NCBI GenBank assembly: GCA_963695175.1
Contig: CAVOGG010000009.1
Coordinates: 310,001 to 374,000 of the forward strand
From: Fodinibacter sp963695175
GTDB taxonomy: Bacteria; Actinomycetota; Actinomycetes; Actinomycetales; Dermatophilaceae
Reading direction: 5' to 3'
DNA: 64,000 nt
Of this stretch, positions 46,737 through 58,199 are shown piece by piece (position 1 is the stretch's first letter; each line of letters starts with the position of its first letter). Both the position numbers and the translations under genes were made by a program. The notes beneath the pieces are model-generated. The model had not been told where the DNA came from. It searched no databases and saw only the letters and a program-made list of their open reading frames with translations.

Positions 46737-48760
46737 CAGGGCCTCCGCACGGCGACGACGTGCACGGGTTCGACCTCCGGGCCGAGCCGGACGTAGACGT
46801 CGCGCTGCCAGGTCCAGCGCTCGTCGGTGACGAGGTCGTGCGCCTCGAAGGTGTCGCTCGGCTCCAGGCCCAGGGCGCCCATGTCGAGCCGCAGCGTGGT
46901 GGCGCGGGTCGAGTGCGGGTCGAGGTTGGCGACGACCACCACGACGTCGACGGTGCCGTCGGGCAGCCGGCGGCGCTTGGAGAAGGCGAGGAAGTTCTCG
47001 TCGTCGACGTGGTGGAACCGGATGTCGCGCAACCGGTGCAGCGCCGGGTGCGCGCGCCGGATGTCGTTGATCATGGTGAGCCAGCCGGACAGCGAGCGCC
47101 CGGCCCTGCTGCCGCCGGGCTCGTAGTCCTCCCAGTGCCGGTTCTTGTACTCGTACTTCTCGTTGTCGATCTGTTCCTCCGCGCCGGGGCGCGCGACGTG
47201 CTCCATGAGCTCGTAGCCCGCGTAGATGCCGTAGGTCGGAACCAGGGTGGCGGCGAGCACCGCGCGCAGCTTCCAGGCGGCCGGCCCGCCGAACTGCATG
47301 TACGGCGTGAGGATGTCGTGCGTGGTGGGCCAGAACGACGGGCGCATGTAGGCCGCGGCGTCACCGGACAGCTCGGTGAGGTACTCACGCAGGTCGTACG
47401 CGCTGTTGCGCCACGTGTAGTAGGTGTAGCTCTGCTGGAAGCCGACCTTGCCCAGGGTGTGCATCATCGCGGGCTGGGTGAAGGCCTCGGCCAGCCAGAT
47501 CACCTCGGGGTGGTCCTTCGCGACGTCGGCGATCAGCCACTGCCAGAACTCCACCGGCTTGGTGTGCGGGTTGTCGACCCGGAACAGGGTGACGCCGTGG
47601 TCGATCCACACCTGCACGACCTTTCGCACGGCGGCGTACACGCCGGCGGGGTCGTTGTCGAAGTTCAGCGGGTAGATGTCCTGGTACTTCTTCGGGGGGT
47701 TCTCCGCGAACGCGATGGTGCCGTCGGCGCGCGTGGTGAACCACTCGGGGTGGGTCTTGACCCACGGGTGGTCGGGGGAGCACTGCAGGGCGAGGTCCAT
47801 GGCGACCTCCATCCCGAGCTTGCGGGCCTTGGCGACGAAGGCGTCGAAGTCCTTGAAGGTTCCGAGGTCGGGGTGGATGGCGTCGTGGCCGCCGTCCGCC
47901 GAGCCGATCGCGTAGGGGCTGCCGGGGTCCTCGGGGCGGGCGTCGAGGGTGTTGTTCGGTCCCTTCTTGGCAGCCTGCCCGATCGGGTGCACCGGGGTGA
48001 GGTAGACGACGTCGAAGCCCATCGCAGCGATGGCGGGGAGGCGCTTGGCCGCGGTGCGGAGCGTGCCGGTGGTCCAGCGGTGCTCCTTCTCGTCGTAGGT
48101 CGCGCCCTCGCTGCGCGGGAAGAGCTCGTACCAGGCGCCCGACAGGGCCAGCTCGCGCTCGACGAGCAGGGGCAGGTCGGCCGAGGGGGAGACGTACTCG
48201 CGCAGCGGCCGGGCGGCCAGCTCCTCCTCGACGGAGCGGTCGGTGCCCGCCTTGAGCCGCACGGCAGCGGGGCGGGTGGTGTCGCGCAGGCCCCGGACGG
48301 CGTCGGCGAGCACGGCCCGCTGCGCCGCGGTGCGGGGCACCTCGGCGCCGGCCCGCTCGAGCACCAGGGCGCCCTCCTCGAGCATCAGCGCGGTGTCGAC
48401 GTCGGCCTGGACCTTGATGGTGGCGTCGTGCTCCCAGGTTCCGTAGGGGTCGGACCAGCCCTCGACGCGGTAGGACCACCAGCCGGTGGTGGGGGCGCTG
48501 ACCCGCGCCGCCCAGGTGTTCAGGCCGGGGTTCGTGCAGGTCATCGGCTGCACGTGCTCGACACCCGCGGGGTCGGTGAGCACGACCGAGGCGTTGACGG
48601 CGTCGTGGCCCTCCCGGAAGACCGTGGCCGTGACGTCGAACTCCTCGTCGACCACCGCCTTGGCGGGGCGGGCGCCGCCGTCGACGCTGGGTCTGACGTC
48701 GAGGACGGGGATGCGGCCGATCGGATGCTGGGGGGCACGGGTGCGAGGGGCAGCAGTCAC
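46733..48760 (-). CDS. glgE: Maltosyltransferase GlgE (alpha-1,4-glucan:maltose-1-phosphate)
   Basis: GlgE extends alpha-1,4-glucan with maltosyl units from maltose 1-phosphate. The 675-residue chain has an N-terminal sandwich domain, then a GH13_3 catalytic barrel with FRVDNPHTKP (nucleophile aspartate) and IWLAEAFTQP (general acid), plus the family's NPPKKYQDIYPLNFD segment. The GTG at 48760 is 7 bases after TAGCGT, suggesting a leaderless mRNA. It opens an operon of four overlapping genes and diverges from glgP over 134 bases. Confidence 0.95.
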
Positions 48761-48767
48761 ACGCCGC

Positions 48768-48773
48768 ACGCTA
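48768..48773 (-). promoter_or_regulatory. Candidate -10 box of the glgE operon
   Basis: Minus-strand TAGCGT, 7 bases ahead of the GTG. Leaderless arrangement; a -35 is not obvious. Confidence 0.45.
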
Positions 48774-48825
48774 CCGGCCACGGGCGGCACGGGACACGCC
48801 GCACGGCATCCCGGATCTCGCACTG

Positions 48826-48886
48826 CAAGATCTTGACGACGCCGTGAAAGTTCGTGATGAAAGCGTTTAACCACGTGCCCTACGAT
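48826..48886 (+). promoter_or_regulatory. Control region of glgP with two palindromic sites
   Basis: CAAGATCTTG (48826-48835) is a perfect 10-base palindrome overlapping TTGACG (48833-48838), a good -35. TGAAAGCGTTTAA (48858-48870) resembles LacI-family operators. TACGAT (48881-48886) lies 8 bases before the GTG at 48895 and could act as a -10 for a leaderless mRNA. Which box pairs with which is not settled. Confidence 0.4.
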
Positions 48887-48894
48887 GTGCCCTC

Positions 48895-51477
48895 GTGAAG
48901 GCCATCCGTCGGTTCAGTGTCCGCCCCGTTCTACCCGCCCGCATCGCCGCCCTCGGCGACCTGGCGATGAACCTGAGGTGGAGCTGGCACCCCCCGCTGC
49001 GCGACCTCTTCGAGTCGATCGACCCGGCCCGCTGGGCCGCCGTCGGCCAGGACCCGGTCGCGATGCTCTCGGCGGTCGGGCCCGACGAGCTCGAGCGGCT
49101 CGCCGCCGACGCGACCTTCGTCGAGCGCGTCGACACCGCCAAGGAGGCCCTCGACCGCTACGTCGGCGAGGACCGCTGGTACCAGCAGTGGGGCCGCGAG
49201 CAGGAGGAGGGCGTGCCCTCGGCGATCGCCTACTTCAGCGCCGAGTTCGGCATCACGGCCGCGCTGCCGCAGTACTCCGGCGGGCTGGGCATCCTCGCGG
49301 GTGACCACCTCAAGGCAGCCTCCGACATCGGCGTGCCGATCGTCGGCGTCGGCCTGTTCTACAAGACCGGCTACTTCCGCCAGAGCCTGAACCGCGACGG
49401 CTGGCAGCAGGAGGACTACCCGGTGCTCGACCCCGACGGGTTGCCCCTGTCGCTGCTGCGCGAGGCGGACGACACCCCCGCGCTGGTCACCATCGAGCTG
49501 CCCGGCGGCCGCGAGCTGCACGCCCACGTCTGGCGCGCCCAGGTCGGCCGGGTGCCGCTGCTGCTCCTCGACACCGACGTGCACGGCAACGACGACGCCG
49601 GCCGCAGCGTCACCGAGCGCCTCTACGGCGGCGGCGGCGAGCTGCGCCTGCAGCAGGAGATGCTGCTCGGCATGGGCGGCGTGCGGGCGCTGCGCCACTG
49701 GTCGCGCCTCACCGGTGCCCCGACCCCGGACGTCTACCACGCCAACGAGGGCCACGCCGGGTTCCTCGGCGTCGAGCGGATCAGCGAGCTCGTGCGCGCC
49801 GAGAGCATGTCCTTCGACGAGGCGCTCGAGGCCGTGCGCTCCGCCACCGTGTTCACCACGCACACCCCGGTGCCGGCCGGCATCGACCGCTTCGACGGCT
49901 CGCTCATCGAGCTGTACTTCGGCGGGGCCCAGGCCCTCGAGGGCGTGCCCGTCGAGCGGCTGCTCCAGCTCGGCGCCGAGACCTACGAGGGTGGCTCGGC
50001 CGGCATGTTCAACATGGCCGTCATGGGCCTGCGGCTCGCCCAGCGCGCCAACGGCGTCTCCCAGCTGCACGGTGTGGTCAGCCGCGAGATGTTCGACGGG
50101 CTCTGGCCGGGCTTCGACGACGACGAGGTGCCGATCACCTCGATCACCAACGGCGTGCACGGCCCGACCTGGGTCGACCGCAAGGTCTTCGAGCTGGCTC
50201 GCACCCACGCCGACGTGCACGAGCTCGACACCCAGGAGTCCTGGGAGGCCTTCGCCACCGTCCCCCGGGATGCCGTGTGGGCCACCAAGCGCGAGATGCG
50301 TGCGCAGCTCGTCGCGGAGGCCCGGCGCCGCACCCGCCAGTCCTGGCTCGAGCGCGGCGCCTCGCCGGCCGAGCTCGGCTGGACCGACGAGATCCTCGAC
50401 CCCGACGTGCTCACCATCGGCTTCGCCCGCCGGGTGCCCACCTACAAGCGGCTCACCCTGATGCTGCGCGACCCCGACCGGCTCAAGAAGCTGCTGCTGC
50501 ACCCCACGCGGCCGATCCAGCTGGTCATCGCCGGCAAGTCGCACCCGGCCGACGAGACCGGCAAGCAGCTGATCCAGCAGCTCGTGCGGTTCGCCGACGA
50601 CCCCGAGGTGCGTCACCGCATCGTCTTCCTGCCGAACTACGACATCGCGATGGCGCTGCACCTCTACCCGGGGTGCGACGTCTGGCTGAACAACCCGCTG
50701 CGCCCGTTCGAGGCCTGCGGCACCTCCGGCATGAAGGCCGCGCTCAACGGCGCGCTCAACCTGTCGATCCTCGACGGCTGGTGGGACGAGTGGTTCGACG
50801 GCAAGAACGGCTGGGCGATCCCGACCGCCGACGGCGTCGAGGACCCCGAGCGGCGTGACGACATCGAGGCCAACGCGCTCTACGACATCGTCGAGCACCA
50901 GGTCGCCCCGCGGTTCTACGACACCGACGAGAACGACCTCCCGCAGAACTGGCTGGCGATGATGTTGCACACCGTCACCACCCTCGGGCCGAAGGTCCGG
51001 GCCAGCCGGATGGTGCGCGACTACACCCAGAAGCTCTACGTGCCCGCGGCCCGCTCGGGCTGGGCGCTGAAGGAGGGCGACTACGCCGGGGCCCGCGACC
51101 TCGCGACCTACAAGGCCAAGGCACGCGGCGCGTGGGGCGAGGTGCACGTCGACCACGTCGAGTCCTCCGGCGTCGGTGACAGCCCCGAGCTCGGCGAGAC
51201 GCTGCACGTGACGACCTACGTCTCGCTCGGCGACCTCACCCCCGACGAGGTCGAGGTGCAGGTCGTGCACGGCCGCACCAACCACCACGGCGACGAGCTG
51301 CACGACGTGTCGTCGGTGCCGCTGGCCCACGTGGAGTCCTACGAGCACGGTCGCCACCAGTTCTCCGGCGACCTGCTGCTGCGGTCCTCCGGCGCGTTCG
51401 GCTACACGGTGCGCGTCCTGCCGAAGCACGCCGGCCTGGCGCACCCGAGCTCCCTGGGCCTGGTCGCCAACGCCTGA
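48895..51477 (+). CDS. glgP: Alpha-glucan (glycogen/maltodextrin) phosphorylase
   Basis: An 860-residue GT35 phosphorylase that releases glucose 1-phosphate from alpha-glucan. A DUF3417-type N terminus (RFSVRPVLPARIAALGDLAMN in part) marks the actinobacterial class. AYFSAEFGI and the HANEGHAGF segment bind substrate, and the pyridoxal phosphate lysine is K614 in CGTSGMKAALNG. The GTG at 48895 has no ribosome site but sits just after a -10 box. It is divergent from the glgE operon, which opposes breakdown to synthesis. Confidence 0.94.
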   Translation: MKAIRRFSVRPVLPARIAALGDLAMNLRWSWHPPLRDLFESIDPARWAAVGQDPVAMLSAVGPDELERLAADATFVERVDTAKEALDRYVGEDRWYQQWGREQEEGVPSAIAYFSAEFGITAALPQYSGGLGILAGDHLKAASDIGVPIVGVGLFYKTGYFRQSLNRDGWQQEDYPVLDPDGLPLSLLREADDTPALVTIELPGGRELHAHVWRAQVGRVPLLLLDTDVHGNDDAGRSVTERLYGGGGELRLQQEMLLGMGGVRALRHWSRLTGAPTPDVYHANEGHAGFLGVERISELVRAESMSFDEALEAVRSATVFTTHTPVPAGIDRFDGSLIELYFGGAQALEGVPVERLLQLGAETYEGGSAGMFNMAVMGLRLAQRANGVSQLHGVVSREMFDGLWPGFDDDEVPITSITNGVHGPTWVDRKVFELARTHADVHELDTQESWEAFATVPRDAVWATKREMRAQLVAEARRRTRQSWLERGASPAELGWTDEILDPDVLTIGFARRVPTYKRLTLMLRDPDRLKKLLLHPTRPIQLVIAGKSHPADETGKQLIQQLVRFADDPEVRHRIVFLPNYDIAMALHLYPGCDVWLNNPLRPFEACGTSGMKAALNGALNLSILDGWWDEWFDGKNGWAIPTADGVEDPERRDDIEANALYDIVEHQVAPRFYDTDENDLPQNWLAMMLHTVTTLGPKVRASRMVRDYTQKLYVPAARSGWALKEGDYAGARDLATYKAKARGAWGEVHVDHVESSGVGDSPELGETLHVTTYVSLGDLTPDEVEVQVVHGRTNHHGDELHDVSSVPLAHVESYEHGRHQFSGDLLLRSSGAFGYTVRVLPKHAGLAHPSSLGLVANA

Positions 51478-51493
51478 CCCCAACCTTCTCGGG

Positions 51494-52798
51494 TCAGTGG
51501 GGGTTGGGCGCCTCCACGAGGCGGTCGCGGGTGATCTCGGCCAGGGTGCGGCACCCGGTGAGCGCCATCGTGAGGTCGAGCTCGGCCCGGATGTTGCGCA
51601 GCACCTCCGCCACGCCCTCGGCGCCGGCCAGCGCCAGGCCGTAGACGTGCGGCCGCCCGATGCCGACGGCATCCGCGCCCAGCGCGAGCGCGACGAACAC
51701 GTCGGCGCCCGAGCGGATGCCGCTGTCGAAGAGCACCGGCACGTCGGAGCCCGAGAAGCGCACCGCGTCGACGACCCCGGGCAGGGCGTCGAGCGCGGCC
51801 ACCGATCGGTCGACCTGCCGACCGCCGTGGTTCGACACGAGGATGCCGTCGACCCCCTCGTCGACCGCGCGGCGTGCGTCGTCGGGGTGCAGCACCCCCT
51901 TGAGCACCACGGGCAGGCTGGTCAGCTCGCGCAGGCGGGGCAGGTCGGCCCAGCTCAGCGAGGGCTTGGAGAAGACGTCGAGGAAGGTCTCGACCGCCGC
52001 CCGCGGCTCCGGCGCGGTGAGGTTGCGACGGGTGTCGCCGGGGTGGTTGCGGCTCAGCGACACCAGGGTGCGCACGGCCGCGGGGGTGGGTCGCGGCTGC
52101 GGCCCCGGCTCGTCGTGCGCCGCGGCGGCCACGCGCTCCTCGACGAGCCGGTTGAACACCGGGTCGGAGGTGTACTGCGCGATGCCCTCGCCGCGCGCGA
52201 ACGGCAGGTGACCGAGGTCGAGGTCGCGCGGCCGCCAGCCGAGGTAGGCCGTGTCGAGGGTGACGACGATGGCCTCACTGCCGCACGCCTCGGCCCGGCG
52301 GACCAGGCTCGCGACGAGGTCGTCGTCGCGGCTCCAGTACAGCTGGTACCAGTGACCCGCGCCGCCGAGCGCCGCTGCGACGTCCTCCATCGGCACCGAC
52401 GCCTGGGTGCTGAGGATCGGGGTGACCTGCTGCTCGACGGCCGCCCGGGCCACCGCCAGGTCGGCGTCGTCGTGGGCCGCGGACAGCACCCCGATCGGGG
52501 CGACGAGCAGCGGTGACGCGTGCCGGCGCCCGAACAGGTCGACCCCGAGGTCGCGCTCGGTGGTGTCGACGAGCATCCGCGGGACGACCCGCCAGCGGTC
52601 GAAGGCCGCCCGGTTGGCCGTCGCGGTCGCCTCGCCCCCGGCCGACCCCGCGACGTAGGCGAAGCCGCGCCGGGACATCACCTTGCGGGCGGCTTCCTCG
52701 AGGGCGTTGCCGTCGGTCGGCACCTTCGGATGCCGGCCGAACGTGCCCGCCCGGTAGATGGCGGACTGGGCGGCCTTCCCGATCTCCGTGAACGGCAT
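51494..52798 (-). CDS. FMN-dependent alpha-hydroxy acid oxidase (lactate 2-monooxygenase-like)
   Basis: A 434-residue FMN enzyme of the lactate oxidase/dehydrogenase group. YVAGSAGGEATATANRAAFD near the N terminus, HWYQLYWSRDDD, and VSNHGGRQVDRSVAALDALP, which contains the catalytic histidine, are family signatures; VLFDSGIRSGADV binds the phosphate of FMN. The long loop near residues 200-260 resembles lactate 2-monooxygenases more than LldD, but the choice is uncertain. AAGGAG lies 7 bases ahead of the ATG at 52798. It converges on glgP with 16 bases between. Confidence 0.88.
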   Translation of the reverse strand: MPFTEIGKAAQSAIYRAGTFGRHPKVPTDGNALEEAARKVMSRRGFAYVAGSAGGEATATANRAAFDRWRVVPRMLVDTTERDLGVDLFGRRHASPLLVAPIGVLSAAHDDADLAVARAAVEQQVTPILSTQASVPMEDVAAALGGAGHWYQLYWSRDDDLVASLVRRAEACGSEAIVVTLDTAYLGWRPRDLDLGHLPFARGEGIAQYTSDPVFNRLVEERVAAAAHDEPGPQPRPTPAAVRTLVSLSRNHPGDTRRNLTAPEPRAAVETFLDVFSKPSLSWADLPRLRELTSLPVVLKGVLHPDDARRAVDEGVDGILVSNHGGRQVDRSVAALDALPGVVDAVRFSGSDVPVLFDSGIRSGADVFVALALGADAVGIGRPHVYGLALAGAEGVAEVLRNIRAELDLTMALTGCRTLAEITRDRLVEAPNPH

Positions 52799-52900
52799 GC
52801 GGGCTCCTTCGTGGGCGGCGGCCGGCGTGCTGCGGCTGCCGCCTGTCTACCGGATCGCACCGGTGGGCGGAAGGTCGACCCGACCCGGTCCCGACGCGCC

Positions 52901-52906
52901 TAGGGT
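52901..52906 (+). promoter_or_regulatory. Candidate -10 box of a small membrane protein gene
   Basis: TAGGGT, 7 bases before the ATG at 52914. Leaderless arrangement. Confidence 0.4.
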
Positions 52907-52913
52907 GTGCGCC

Positions 52914-53474
52914 ATGCCGCGTTTCGCCTGGGCCGCCTGGGGCCTCCTCGTCGTCGTGCTCGACCTCCCGCTGGCCGGCTGGGACGTGCTGCCCGACCTC
53001 GTGGGCTACGTCTGGCTGTTCATCGGGCTGGCCGGCGGCGCCGCGCTGCACCCGGGGTTCGCGCGCGCCCGGGCGGCCGCGCTGGTCGGCATCCCGGTCT
53101 CGGTCATCACGGGCACGCCCTTCGCCAACAGCAGCACCGGCGTCGAGTGGGGGGCCGCCTTCGCCGGCATCCTGGTCAACGTGGTCGTCCTGCACCAGCT
53201 CGGCACCGCCATCCGCGACCTCGACCCCGTCGCGGGCGACAGCGACCAGCGCCGGTGGGCGAACGGCATCCGGATCTCGGCCCCCATCGCGGGCGGCGTG
53301 CAGCTCGTCGGGCTGGTGCTCATCGCCACGGTGCTCGCCGTCCTCTACGTCCTGGGCCTGCTCGCCCTCGTCGTGGTGGGGATCATCGCCGTGGTGCTGC
53401 TGCACCGGGTCAACCGGGCCGGCTGGATCGACACCCTGACCCCGGCGACGCCCGGCGAGCCCGCAACGCCCTGA
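52914..53474 (+). CDS. Small membrane protein, unknown function
   Basis: A 186-residue protein with about five hydrophobic spans: two in the first 45 residues, two near 55-100, and one or two long ones near 125-165. Short charged loops (DLDPVAGDSDQRRWANG) separate them. No family motif is apparent to me. It is divergent from the alpha-hydroxy acid oxidase gene and ends at a strong hairpin. Confidence 0.65.
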   Translation: MPRFAWAAWGLLVVVLDLPLAGWDVLPDLVGYVWLFIGLAGGAALHPGFARARAAALVGIPVSVITGTPFANSSTGVEWGAAFAGILVNVVVLHQLGTAIRDLDPVAGDSDQRRWANGIRISAPIAGGVQLVGLVLIATVLAVLYVLGLLALVVVGIIAVVLLHRVNRAGWIDTLTPATPGEPATP

Positions 53475-53490
53475 ACCGGACCGGTCGAGA

Positions 53491-53538
53491 GTAGAGAACA
53501 CGCCGCCCCCGGACACCGGGGAGCGGCGTGTTGTCTAC
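53491..53538. terminator. Strong bidirectional terminator hairpin
   Basis: GTAGAGAACACGCCGC (53491-53506) pairs with GCGGCGTGTTGTCTAC (53523-53538) with one mismatch, and CCCC/GGGG extends the stem around GGACACC. It lies between two converging genes. TTGT after the stem makes it look like a terminator on the plus strand as well as the minus strand. Confidence 0.75.
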
Positions 53539-53554
53539 GGTCGACGAGCGGTGT

Positions 53555-54445
53555 TCAGCGCAGGAAGGGCACGTCGCGGTCGAGCAGGCCGCGCTCCTTG
53601 AGCTCGGCGCGCAGCGGGATCTCGTCGTCGATCCAGCCGGTCTGCTTGATGCCCCAGAACGACGCGTGGTCGGGGCCGTAGCCGAGCAGCTGCTGCTGCA
53701 GCGGGTTGAGGCCCTTGAACCAGTCGGAGGACTGGTCGGCGACGGCCTCGTCGAGCGGGCGGATCCAGCGGTAGGTGTAGCCGATGAACATCAGCTTGCG
53801 GATGCGCTCGCTCTTGTTCATCGAGCGGCTGTGCCAGAGGCGCCGGTCGAAGATGAACGCGTCACCGGGGTTGAGCAGCACCTCGACGGCGCCCTCGGGC
53901 TCGATGATCGGGTCGCCGGGCTTCTCGGGGCGGCCGGAGAGGGTGTTGTTCTTGTGGCTGCCCGGGATGACCTTGGTGTTGCCGTAGCCCGGCTCGGACA
54001 GGTCGGTGAGGGCGTAGCTGATCTTCGTCATGAACATCGGACGCACGTCCATGTCGATGTCGGAGTTCTGCCGGTACCCGTCCTGGTGCCAGTTCCAGAA
54101 GGGCGGCTCGTCCTTCGGCGGGTTGACGTCGATGTGGTTGTGGTGCGTGTAGATGTTCCAGCCCATCGTCCCCCAGATGTACGGGAAGGTCCGCGGCCAG
54201 GTGAGCAGCTCGATGAAGCGCGGGTCGCGGTGCATCCAGCCCATGACGTGGATCGACCGGTCGGGGCGCAGCTCGCCGGCGGCCTCCTCCTCGCCGTAGA
54301 TCCGGTCGACGGCGTCCTCGAAGTAGGCGCGGTCGTCCTCCGGCAGGGCGTTCGGGATGACGACGAAGCCGTCGCGGTCGTACTGCTCGCGGATGGCCGG
54401 GTCGAGGGGCTCGAAGCCGGTGGGCGCGGGCACGGTGGCGGTCAT
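53555..54445 (-). CDS. Phytanoyl-CoA dioxygenase family protein
   Basis: A 296-residue Fe(II)/2-oxoglutarate oxygenase. The metal triad is His120-x-Asp122 (NWHQDG) and His205 (RLWHSRSMNKS), with Arg216 (RIRKLMF) for 2-oxoglutarate. The family includes phytanoyl-CoA hydroxylase, ectoine hydroxylase and many secondary-metabolite enzymes; this one lacks features that identify the substrate. A TAGACT promoter 84 bases upstream would leave a structured leader, and GGGAG precedes the ATG. It ends at the strong hairpin shared with the preceding gene. Confidence 0.88.
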   Translation of the reverse strand: MTATVPAPTGFEPLDPAIREQYDRDGFVVIPNALPEDDRAYFEDAVDRIYGEEEAAGELRPDRSIHVMGWMHRDPRFIELLTWPRTFPYIWGTMGWNIYTHHNHIDVNPPKDEPPFWNWHQDGYRQNSDIDMDVRPMFMTKISYALTDLSEPGYGNTKVIPGSHKNNTLSGRPEKPGDPIIEPEGAVEVLLNPGDAFIFDRRLWHSRSMNKSERIRKLMFIGYTYRWIRPLDEAVADQSSDWFKGLNPLQQQLLGYGPDHASFWGIKQTGWIDDEIPLRAELKERGLLDRDVPFLR

Positions 54446-54535
54446 GCGGTGGTGCTCCCAACTGGTGCCGACGGTCGCGGGGGCACCGACCCGCTGCGGG
54501 CTGCCCGTGTGGCAGCTGCCGCCTCCTTGCGAGCC

Positions 54536-54541
54536 AGTCTA
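54536..54541 (-). promoter_or_regulatory. Candidate -10 box of the dioxygenase gene
   Basis: Minus-strand TAGACT; transcription would begin near 54529, giving a leader of about 84 bases that contains GGCAGCTGCC and a GGTGCC/GGCACC stem. No downstream gene is close enough to claim this box. Confidence 0.35.
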
Positions 54542-54597
54542 GGTCGGCGACCTCGCCCGTCGTCGGACCCGGTGCCCCGCGCCGCGCCCCCGGCGGG

Positions 54598-56760
<2,163 letters not shown>

Positions 56761-56794
56761 GGAGGCGAGCCTAGTGAGTGGTTAGGTTGGACCC
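56761..56794. promoter_or_regulatory. 34-base gap with two opposing leaderless promoters
   Basis: TAGGCT on the minus strand (56768-56773) is 7 bases from the glgX ATG, and TAGGTT on the plus strand (56783-56788) is 6 bases from the YbjN-like ATG. Both -10 boxes fit in 34 bases, so any -35 boxes must lie in the opposite gene. Confidence 0.5.
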
Positions 56795-57271
56795 ATGACT
56801 GATCCCACGTCGCTGCCGAACTTCCCCCCGCCGCCGGACGAGCACCCGCTGCGCGGCCGGGTCCTCGACGTGCTCGTCGACCTCGGCCTGCAGCCCAACC
56901 TCGACAACGACGGCGACGTCGCGTTCACCGTCAGCGACCAGCAGCTCTTCGTGCGGTGCTCCGAGGGCGAGGTCGAGATCATGCGGGTCTTCGGCCAGTG
57001 GCAGATCCAGGACGAGCTGCTCGCCGACCGGCTGCACCTGCACGAGACGTGCAACGAGCTCAACCTCAACATGAACTGCGTCAAGACCGGCGTGGCCGGC
57101 TCCACGCTCGTCGTCATCGGCGAGCACCTCGCGACGCCCGGCGCAGACATCAACACGATGCTGCAGGTCTCGATCCAGGTGATCCTGTCCGGCGTGCGCA
57201 TCTGGCACCAGCGGGTGCTCGGGCTCGACCCGAACGCCGATGGCGACGCACCGGCGGGAGGCGCCCAATGA
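56795..57271 (+). CDS. YbjN domain-containing protein
   Basis: A 158-residue protein of the YbjN/T3SS-chaperone-like fold. The core (residues 20-135) alternates strands and helices, with QWQIQDELLADRLHLHETCNELNL being typical. Members are widespread in actinobacteria and have been linked to stress and motility in E. coli; the biochemical role is unknown. Its ATG follows TAGGTT by 6 bases, and its stop overlaps the enoyl-CoA hydratase start as ATGA. Confidence 0.8.
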   Translation: MTDPTSLPNFPPPPDEHPLRGRVLDVLVDLGLQPNLDNDGDVAFTVSDQQLFVRCSEGEVEIMRVFGQWQIQDELLADRLHLHETCNELNLNMNCVKTGVAGSTLVVIGEHLATPGADINTMLQVSIQVILSGVRIWHQRVLGLDPNADGDAPAGGAQ

Positions 57272-58047
57272 GCGACCTGGTGCGTCTCGAGGTCGAGGAC
57301 GGCCTCGGCACCATCCGCCTCGACCGGCCTCCGATGAACGCCCTCAACGCCGAGATCCAGCGCGCCCTGATCGCGGTGTGCCAGGAGGCCACCGAACGCC
57401 GCGACGTGTCGGCGGTCATCGTCTGGGGTGGCGAGAAGGTCTTCGCCGCCGGCGCCGACATCAAGGAGATGGAGACGATGTCGTACACCGACATGGTCGA
57501 CCACTCCGTGCTGCTCCAGGGCTTCACCCGTGCCCTGGCCCGCGTCCCCAAGCCGACCGTGGCCGCCATCACCGGCTACGCGCTCGGCGGCGGGTGCGAG
57601 GTCGCGCTCGCGTGCGACTTCCGCATCGCGGCCGACGACGCGCGGCTCGGTCAGCCCGAGATCCTGCTCGGCGTCATCCCCGGAGCCGGCGGCACCCAGC
57701 GGCTCGCCCGCCTGGTGGGGCCGTCGAAGGCCAAGGACCTCGTGTTCACGGGCCGGTTCGTCAAGGCCCAGGAGGCCCTCGAGATCGGCCTGGTCGACGA
57801 GGTCGTGCCCGCCGCCGAGGTCTACGCCGCGGCCCGGGCCCGGATGTCGAGGTACGTCGGCGGCCCGGCCTTCGCCCTGCGCGCGGCCAAGGAGGCCATC
57901 GACCGCGGCCTGGAGGTCGACCTCGAGAGCGGCCTGGAGATCGAGCGGACCCTCTTCGCCGGCCTGTTCGCCACCAAGGACCGCGCCAACGGGATGCGCA
58001 GCTTCGTCGAGCAGGGGCCCGGCAAGGCGACCTTCGAGGGCGCCTGA
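57268..58047 (+). CDS. Enoyl-CoA hydratase/crotonase
   Basis: A 259-residue crotonase-fold enzyme adding water to 2-enoyl-CoA. The oxyanion-hole segments AAGADIKEM and GYALGGGCEVALACDFRIA, with one catalytic glutamate in GGCEVA, and the second in LGQPEILLGVIPGAGGTQRL, fit a true hydratase rather than an isomerase. It could hydrate crotonyl-CoA in the ethylmalonyl-CoA pathway or act in beta-oxidation. The ATG at 57268 overlaps the preceding stop (ATGA). etfBA follow 150 bases downstream. Confidence 0.9.
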   Translation: MSDLVRLEVEDGLGTIRLDRPPMNALNAEIQRALIAVCQEATERRDVSAVIVWGGEKVFAAGADIKEMETMSYTDMVDHSVLLQGFTRALARVPKPTVAAITGYALGGGCEVALACDFRIAADDARLGQPEILLGVIPGAGGTQRLARLVGPSKAKDLVFTGRFVKAQEALEIGLVDEVVPAAEVYAAARARMSRYVGGPAFALRAAKEAIDRGLEVDLESGLEIERTLFAGLFATKDRANGMRSFVEQGPGKATFEGA

Positions 58048-58199
58048 CCCCGGGTGAGGGTCACCTATCCTGCGGGGTGTCGGGCATCACGCCGCTTCGA
58101 TGGTGAACAAGCGCTCACCGGCTGAGAGAATCGACGGCACGCCCTGCGCCGGAAGACGGGGCTCACCAGCCACCACGAATGGAAGAGGCCGAGGCACGC

